Assembly (NCBI GenBank): GCA_964615585.1
Contig: CAZTNS010000159.1
Coordinates: 1 to 6,542, forward strand
Direction of reading: 5' to 3'
DNA: 6,542 nucleotides
Origin: JAQIBY01 sp964615585
GTDB taxonomy: Bacteria > Bacteroidota > Bacteroidia > Bacteroidales > ML635J-15
Positions within the stretch are counted from its first letter, which is position 1, and each line of letters begins with the position of its first letter. The position numbers were made by a program, and so were the translations under genes. Shown here piece after piece: positions 1 through 3,881 of this stretch. Below the pieces are notes generated by a model. The model saw nothing but the letters and a program-made list of their open reading frames with translations, had not been told where the DNA came from and ran no database searches.

Positions 1-3
1 ACT

Positions 4-43
4 AAAAATTGTATAGTTTTACAATAACAGATTTATTGTTTTT
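4..43. terminator. Possible bidirectional terminator after the ABC permease
   Basis: Two overlapping AT-only hairpins lie just past the permease stop. Read on the minus strand, TTGTA (24-20) pairs with TACAA (13-9) and is followed by five T (8-4). Read on the plus strand, ACAATAA (21-27) pairs with TTATTGT (33-39) around CAGAT and runs into five T (39-43). The stems are short and contain almost no G or C, so they would be weak. If they are real, the permease is the last gene of its transcript. This is inferred from base pairing alone. Confidence 0.3.
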
Positions 44-64
44 AAGAAGTCTGTAGGTATAATT

Positions 65-883
65 CTACAGCAAATCTGACATGTTTGCCTCGATTTTTCT
101 GAAATAATATAGTCCTCCGACAAAAAGTAATAAGGTTGGCAGTAATCCCATCAAATAGTAGAGACTAAACTCTGTACCAATTAAGCACCAACGGTAAAGA
201 GCTATTACCCCTGCCATAGGATTAAAATGTATTAGGAAGTGATATTGTTCAGGAATCATTATTGTTGGAAAAAATACAGGAGTAACAAAAATTCCAAAAC
301 CCACTAAAAAAGGGATTATTAAAAATGCATCTCTGAATTTCACAGTAATAGCTGCCATCCAAATGGCAATACTCAATCCTGCTATAACATTAAAAAAAAC
401 CGGCACCGGAAGCAATAAAATATTGAAATTAAAGGGTTGTTTGTAAAATATAAGTATAACCACATAAACGATAAACCAAATTATTAACTCAACTAAACTT
501 GCCAGGGATTTGGAAAATGGCAGAATTAGTTTCGGGAAATATACCTTTTTAATGACATGTTGGGCTTGTAAAAGAGATGTCCCGGCAAAACTAATTACTG
601 AAGAAAAATAATACCATGCTATCAAACCCGGAAAAGCAAAAACCAGATAAGGAGTTTCTCCGGTTTTGACATTAAGCAATACGCCAAAGAAAAAATTTAT
701 AATAACTGCTGCTGTGATTGCCTGAATGAAACTCCATAAGATACCGAGCTTAGTTTGTGTGTATTGCACTTTTATATCCCTTATGGTAAAATCCTTTAAT
801 AAAGTCCTGTATCTATACAATTTGCGAAATTGCAAACTTATAGGTTTGTTTTGTGTGTTCTCTATGACAGTTTTTTTCTGCAT
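65..883 (-). CDS. ABC-2 type transporter permease, polysaccharide export (Wzm/KpsM-like)
   Basis: This is an inner-membrane subunit of an ABC exporter. Family members pair with an ATPase (Wzt/KpsT/TagH type) to move lipid-linked O-antigen, capsule or teichoic-acid-type glycans across the membrane. The 272 residues match the usual family length of about 260-280. A cytoplasmic N-terminus carries the conserved RDIKVQYTQTKLG segment (35-47), which leads into about six hydrophobic segments (roughly 52-72, 80-102, 118-147, 155-181, 187-206, 243-261). Other family signatures are KVYFPKLILP (113-122), KFRD (182-185), TPVFFP (201-206), NPMAG (221-225) and the C-terminal YFRKIEANMSDLL. The ATG at 883 is chosen because a promoter-like -7 box ends 19 bases upstream. 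No ATPase gene is visible; it may lie left of the window or elsewhere. The transported glycan cannot be told from the sequence. Confidence 0.9.
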   Translation of the reverse strand: MQKKTVIENTQNKPISLQFRKLYRYRTLLKDFTIRDIKVQYTQTKLGILWSFIQAITAAVIINFFFGVLLNVKTGETPYLVFAFPGLIAWYYFSSVISFAGTSLLQAQHVIKKVYFPKLILPFSKSLASLVELIIWFIVYVVILIFYKQPFNFNILLLPVPVFFNVIAGLSIAIWMAAITVKFRDAFLIIPFLVGFGIFVTPVFFPTIMIPEQYHFLIHFNPMAGVIALYRWCLIGTEFSLYYLMGLLPTLLLFVGGLYYFRKIEANMSDLL

Positions 884-901
884 TACAAATTAAGATATTT
901 G

Positions 902-932
902 CAAAAATAAGATTATTTTTCGGGAGTACAGA
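902..932 (-). promoter_or_regulatory. Candidate promoter of the ABC permease gene
   Basis: On the minus strand the octamer TATTTTTG (909-902) fits the Bacteroidota -7 consensus TAnnTTTG and is followed by CAAA. The -33 box is poor: TCTG (932-929) at 19-base spacing matches TTTG at three of four positions. Eighteen bases separate the -7 box from the permease ATG, giving a short AT-rich leader. The -7 box is convincing; the -33 box is not. Confidence 0.5.
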
Positions 933-972
933 TATCCAGAAGAGAAATACCAGAGAATGGTGTTTAAATCAG

Positions 973-1020
973 ATGCCTGTAAGGCATTCCAAAACCATCT
1001 CCAAAATCAATAAAATTGAT
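973..1020 (-). terminator. Two small hairpins between protease and permease genes, possible weak terminator
   Basis: ATGCCT (973-978) pairs with AGGCAT (982-987) around GTA, and ATCAAT (1006-1011) pairs with ATTGAT (1015-1020) around AAA. Transcripts of the upstream protease gene would cross both. On the minus strand the second hairpin is followed by only a short T-run before GG. They could end the protease mRNA weakly, or be leftover repeat structure. No gene is visible in this 230-base gap. Confidence 0.2.
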
Positions 1021-1050
1021 GCTTAAACAACTTTCTGTCTAATCCGTTTA

Positions 1051-1060
1051 CAGTAGAACC
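1051..1060 (-). repeat. Solitary end of the dispersed terminal repeat (copy 1)
   Basis: The minus-strand reading begins GGTTCTACTGTAAAC (1060-1046). It matches the left end of the element at 2398, GGTTCTACTGCAAAC, at 14 of 15 bases. No partner end in inverted orientation and no abutting target duplication were found near it, so it looks like a relic rather than an intact element. Confidence 0.55.
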
Positions 1061-1087
1061 TCAGTTTAAATCGCATACTCTATCTTT

Positions 1088-1111
1088 ACCCATTAAAATA
1101 ACAGTAGAACC
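1088..1111 (-). repeat. Solitary end of the dispersed terminal repeat (copy 2)
   Basis: These 24 bases match 2827-2850, the right end of the 453-bp element, at 21 positions. The parts ACCCATTAAAA and CAGTAGAACC are identical and only the three bases between them differ. The copy ends two bases from the stop codon of the protease gene (1116-1114). No opposite end was found to its left, so this is probably a truncated relic of the same family. Confidence 0.6.
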
Positions 1112-1113
1112 AT

Positions 1114-2361
1114 TTAATCATTGGAATCATACATCAGCTGTTTTACCCTTTCTGCCAGTGGTGGATGGGAATAATTCAGAAAAACATGCCACGGGTGAGG
1201 TGTCAGGTTGGATAAGTTTTCGCGGGCAAGTTTTTTCAAAGCGTTGATCAGGTGTTGACTTTGTCCGTGCTGTGCCGCAAAACCATCAGCTTCGCGTTCA
1301 TTTTTTCTTGATAATTTATTCATCAGGATGCCGGTTACTGTGGATACAGGAGAATACAATACCATAAAAACAATGGCTCCTAAATGAAATTTTGCTTCTT
1401 CTGCCCCCAGTGCCTGACTGAATACATCTTTGCCAACAAACAAACCAAAAAGGTATAGTACAATGCCTGTGTTTATTAATGATAAAACCAGGCTTTTATG
1501 AATGTGCCTTTTTTTGTAATGTCCAATTTCATGAGAAAGTATTGCAACGATTTCATCGGGGGTGAAATCATTGAGCAGGGTATCGAAAAGCACAATGCGT
1601 TTCTTTTTACCCAGGCCTGTAAAATATGCATTTGCCTTTGTTGATCGTTTTGAATTATCAATGACATATACGTTGTCAAGTTGAAAACCTGCACGTTTGG
1701 CAAATTCTGATATTTTTTCTTTGAGTTCTCCCTCTTCCAACGGTTTTTGCTTGTTAAACAACGGCACAATCAATGTGGAATAAAATTCCGCCATAAAAAT
1801 TGAAAACAGGCTTATGATTATCCAGGCCAACAACCAAAACCATGTTTCGGTAGCGTAGTATATCTGTAAAATCACATACAAAAGACCGCCGCCAATGATA
1901 ATTGATAACAACAAATTTTTGAGCAGATCAAAAACAAAGGTGCGGGGCGTGGTTTTGTTGAAACCAAACCGTTCCTCAATCACAAACGTATCGTATATGG
2001 AAAATGGCAAAGAAATGATGCCTGTTACCAATCCAATGGCAGCAAAAAAAGCCATGCTCAACCATATTTTTGAATCAATATACCGGCTTAAAAATTGATC
2101 CAGCCAGGCAAAACCTTCCCAAAAGAAGACAGCCAGGGTAAGGATAAACATCAAGGAAGATGACAGGGTTCCGATTTTATAGTTGGCCTTGCTGTACGCC
2201 TGATATTTCTTGTATTTTTTGGCGTCATATACATCGGCAAGGTGCTTTGAAGGCTTTTTATCCCGCCATGCATAATTCTTTACCGATACAACTTTTCCGG
2301 CAATAAAATCAGCAACCAGAATAACAATGATAATCCAGAATATTATTAGCGGAGTTTCCAT
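1114..2361 (-). CDS. M48 family zinc metallopeptidase, Ste24/CAAX protease-like membrane protein
   Basis: This is an integral-membrane zinc protease of 415 residues, the normal length for Ste24-type M48 enzymes. The N-terminal half is an M48 N-terminal membrane domain: a hydrophobic segment at 6-20, then segments near 66-82, 100-121, 148-168 and 174-190, with IEERFGFNK at 128-136. The catalytic domain starts near 205. It carries NAYFTGLGKKKRIVLFDTLL (244-263), the HExxH zinc site HEIGH (277-281), the likely third zinc ligand E355 in NEREADGFA, and the family motif NYSHPPLAER (396-405). All catalytic residues are present. In eukaryotes the family removes prenylated CAAX tails. Bacteria lack that pathway, so membrane-protein quality control is a more likely role, but the substrate is unknown. 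The ATG at 2361 is favoured because it precedes the first membrane segment and lies right after a promoter. Confidence 0.95.
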   Translation of the reverse strand: METPLIIFWIIIVILVADFIAGKVVSVKNYAWRDKKPSKHLADVYDAKKYKKYQAYSKANYKIGTLSSSLMFILTLAVFFWEGFAWLDQFLSRYIDSKIWLSMAFFAAIGLVTGIISLPFSIYDTFVIEERFGFNKTTPRTFVFDLLKNLLLSIIIGGGLLYVILQIYYATETWFWLLAWIIISLFSIFMAEFYSTLIVPLFNKQKPLEEGELKEKISEFAKRAGFQLDNVYVIDNSKRSTKANAYFTGLGKKKRIVLFDTLLNDFTPDEIVAILSHEIGHYKKRHIHKSLVLSLINTGIVLYLFGLFVGKDVFSQALGAEEAKFHLGAIVFMVLYSPVSTVTGILMNKLSRKNEREADGFAAQHGQSQHLINALKKLARENLSNLTPHPWHVFLNYSHPPLAERVKQLMYDSND

Positions 2362-2365
2362 GTTG

Positions 2366-2396
2366 CAAAGATAATTGTAGATGATAAAAGAACAAA
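2366..2396 (-). promoter_or_regulatory. Promoter of the M48 protease gene, start codon almost abutting
   Basis: On the minus strand TTTG (2396-2393), a 19-base spacer and TATCTTTG (2373-2366) fit the Bacteroidota promoter pattern TTTG-N19-21-TAnnTTTG. Only four bases separate the -7 box from the ATG. Transcription should therefore start at or within a few bases of the start codon, leaving almost no leader and no room for a ribosome binding site. The -33 TTTG lies inside the left target duplication of the neighbouring insertion. Confidence 0.75.
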
Positions 2397-2397
2397 T
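2390..2397. repeat. Target-site duplication, left copy (GAACAAAT)
   Basis: GAACAAAT directly abuts the left terminal inverted repeat at 2398. An identical octamer abuts the right terminal repeat at 2851. A perfect 8-bp duplication touching both ends is the expected footprint of transposition. The octamer also contains the -33 TTTG of the protease promoter on the minus strand. Confidence 0.85.
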
Positions 2398-2517
2398 GGT
2401 TCTACTGCAAACTTAGTGGAAAACCAAAAATATCTAAAGGTGAAAATTTATGTGATTTTAATTATTCGTTTTAATATTCTTTAATCCATTAAATGATGAG
2501 TACATCCTAAAAAAAAT

Positions 2518-2602
2518 GCCACCAAAGCACCAAAGCTCTAAATCCCACAAAACACAGATTAACAACCCGTAGAAATTTCGTGTGATTTTGTGATTTTGTG
2601 GC
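2518..2602. repeat. 85-bp imperfect palindrome with period-8 arms
   Basis: The left arm is GCCAC followed by two tandem units of CACCAAAG (2520-2527, 2528-2535). The right arm has two tandem units of GTGATTTT (2582-2589, 2590-2597) followed by GTGGC (2598-2602). The reverse complement of the left arm matches the right arm at 15 of 19 terminal bases, with mismatches recurring at the same place in each 8-base unit. No coding potential is seen. It may be an older repeat nested in the 453-bp element or an original part of it; no clear target duplication flanks it. Confidence 0.6.
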
Positions 2603-2666
2603 GAAAATAACCCTTTAGAAAAGTGGACTTAATGATTAACCAGATACTATTTGTTGCTAACTCTCA

Positions 2667-2723
2667 GTGCCTAATGTGGTTCCAAACTGAGATGTTCCCA
2701 AATTATTGAACCACAGTAGTCAC
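2667..2723. repeat. Inverted repeat with 16-base arms, 25-base loop
   Basis: GTGCCTAATGTGGTTC (2667-2682) is the inverse of GAACCACAGTAGTCAC (2708-2723) at 14 of 16 positions. A second, overlapping pair, TCTCAG (2662-2667) and CTGAGA (2687-2692), could form an alternative hairpin. The right arm continues into CACATAGGCCACATAG (2721-2736), a short tandem-like CACATAG repeat. It lies inside the 453-bp element and is non-coding. Confidence 0.5.
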
Positions 2724-2814
2724 ATAGGCCACATAGAAAAGCTAATTATACACCTGTTTTCGTACTTCAGAATTGAAACTTACCGGTATTACACAATAGG
2801 ATTAGGTAAGCAGC

Positions 2815-2830
2815 GGGTTAATCATAACCC
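2815..2830. repeat. Subterminal hairpin of the 453-bp element
   Basis: GGGTTA (2815-2820) pairs perfectly with TAACCC (2825-2830) around ATCA, eight bases inside the right terminal repeat. The right half of the stem overlaps the stretch shared with relic copy 2 (1088-1111). On the minus strand it lies 56 bases past the DUF4249 stop but lacks a following T-run, so it is a poor terminator. It may serve as subterminal structure of the element. Confidence 0.4.
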
Positions 2831-2885
2831 ATTAAAAATGCAGTAGAACCGAACAAATAAACTATACCCGGCCATCCTTCCCATA

Positions 2886-3881
2886 TTATTCAGGTAATGT
2901 ATCAGGAATCATGGTATTATCAATGGTGACATTGGTAATGGATGCGCCGTATCCACCCCAGTAGCCGTCTGCTTTGCCGCCTTCGATGTTGCTTTTCAGG
3001 GTAGCCGGATTGGTAAAAGGATTGCCGGCCGTTCCCAAATGTTTATAATAAGACTCCCAAAAAATAAAAAGGCTTGTATTTATGGTGCTCAGCTTGATGT
3101 TGACTTCATCACCAAATTTATGATAAACCGCTTCAAGCCAGGCTGTATCGCTTTCAAAACCGTCCTGGAAAAAATCATTGCTGTCGTATCCTTTTGTTAA
3201 AGGCGTGTAATGCAGGGTGTCTCCGTTACGGCCTTCATCATCAAAGACGGTCGTACCATAATAAGGTGGAAAGTAGCCATAATGCTCGCCAATGGTTTGT
3301 AATTCCAGGGCATAAAAATTCCGCTGGCTTTCCGGGTCTTTAAACAAAAAGTGCAGAAACCCCAGGCTGTCATTGTCTTCCATAAAGGTAAACCATGTAG
3401 AATCAATATGTACGGGCTGCAGAATTTCCGTTTCTGCCCAGTACAATGTGTTGTTATAGTGAATTTCCAACCTGTAATTGTGTCCGGGAGTGCCTTCGAT
3501 TGTGTTGCCAAAATACCCGAAATAGGGAAAGTTGGTGAATGTAAACCCCGCATTGAGTGTGTCGGTTGAAATTCCATCGGATACGGTCATCAGCAAGGTG
3601 CTGTCGTAAATCAATCCAATGCTGGCTTCAAGGGCTGCAACGTAATCAGATAAATTCATGTCTGAAGAATCAATATCCGGCATTTCAACTGGATCAAAAT
3701 ATCCCATGTTGTGCGTAAGAAAAACCGTGGCCGGTTTCCCGCTTTCTATTCGCCCCTCCACGATAAGTTTATCTTCAGGTTTTGGTAAATCCACGGTGAT
3801 GTCAGTTTCGCAGTTCCAGAGTATCAGCGAAACTGTTAACAACAGGAAGGGTATGTGTATTTTTTTTGTTTTCATGTACAT
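2886..3881 (-). CDS. DUF4249 domain-containing lipoprotein, partner of the adjacent TonB-dependent receptor
   Basis: This is a predicted outer-membrane lipoprotein of 331 residues, in the usual DUF4249 range. A lysine-rich start and a hydrophobic segment (10-21) end in LWNC, with C24 the only cysteine in the protein, so lipidation at C24 is likely although W22 and N23 are unusual lipobox residues. Family features follow: DLPKPEDKLIVEGRIESGKP (31-50), VFLTHN (53-58), TPGHNYRLEI (131-140), and the C-terminal NPFTNPATLKSNIEGG (287-302) with GYWGGYG (306-312). Aromatic-rich stretches (117-125, 201-209) suggest a beta-rich surface domain. The first ATG overlaps the receptor stop in TGATG; a second ATG at 3875 gives a more typical MKTKK signal start and cannot be excluded. 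The gene is co-transcribed with the receptor. Its molecular role is unknown; helping to capture or pass on the receptor's substrate is inferred from pairing. Confidence 0.85.
   Translation of the reverse strand: MYMKTKKIHIPFLLLTVSLILWNCETDITVDLPKPEDKLIVEGRIESGKPATVFLTHNMGYFDPVEMPDIDSSDMNLSDYVAALEASIGLIYDSTLLMTVSDGISTDTLNAGFTFTNFPYFGYFGNTIEGTPGHNYRLEIHYNNTLYWAETEILQPVHIDSTWFTFMEDNDSLGFLHFLFKDPESQRNFYALELQTIGEHYGYFPPYYGTTVFDDEGRNGDTLHYTPLTKGYDSNDFFQDGFESDTAWLEAVYHKFGDEVNIKLSTINTSLFIFWESYYKHLGTAGNPFTNPATLKSNIEGGKADGYWGGYGASITNVTIDNTMIPDTLPE

Larger units (their letters stand above)
2398..2850. mobile_element. MITE-like non-autonomous element, 453 bp, 12-bp TIRs and 8-bp target duplication
   Basis: The element begins GGTTCTACTGCA (2398-2409) and ends TGCAGTAGAACC (2839-2850), a perfect 12-bp terminal inverted repeat. 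The similarity continues inward through a shared TTAnTGG, giving 18 of 22 matching bases. GAACAAAT flanks it exactly on both sides. The interior has no credible reading frame and no transposase, so it would need an enzyme supplied in trans. It fills nearly all of the 524-base gene-free gap and contains two smaller inverted repeats (2518-2602, 2667-2723) and a subterminal hairpin (2815-2830). Among IS families with 8-bp duplications, ISL3 and IS1595 also tend to have ends starting with GG, but assignment to either is a guess. Seen directly: TIRs, duplication and lack of coding. Inferred: transposition. Confidence 0.82.

Noticed and set aside
962..1072. Direct repeat GTTTAAATC (962-970 and 1064-1072) as a possible target duplication of relic copy 1
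   Set aside because: The right copy lies three bases away from the repeat end rather than abutting it, and the left side shows no matching terminal repeat. Nine AT-rich bases recurring in a 230-base gap is not surprising.
1102..2407. The protease gene is bracketed by inverted copies of CAGTAGAACCATTT, as if it were cargo of a transposon
   Set aside because: The two copies face the wrong way. They are the right end of a relic and the left end of the 453-bp element, so the protease lies between elements rather than inside one. The ATTT extension on one side belongs to the target duplication. The gene is also a common chromosomal type in Bacteroidota.
2398..2850. A small coding gene inside the large intergenic gap
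   Set aside because: All frames are short and interrupted, and the sequence is dominated by inverted repeats, so a non-coding mobile element explains it better.
3197..3577. A 126-codon frame on the minus strand inside the DUF4249 gene
   Set aside because: It is an out-of-frame reading of the same strand. The DUF4249 frame carries the lipobox and family motifs, while this one has no recognisable features.
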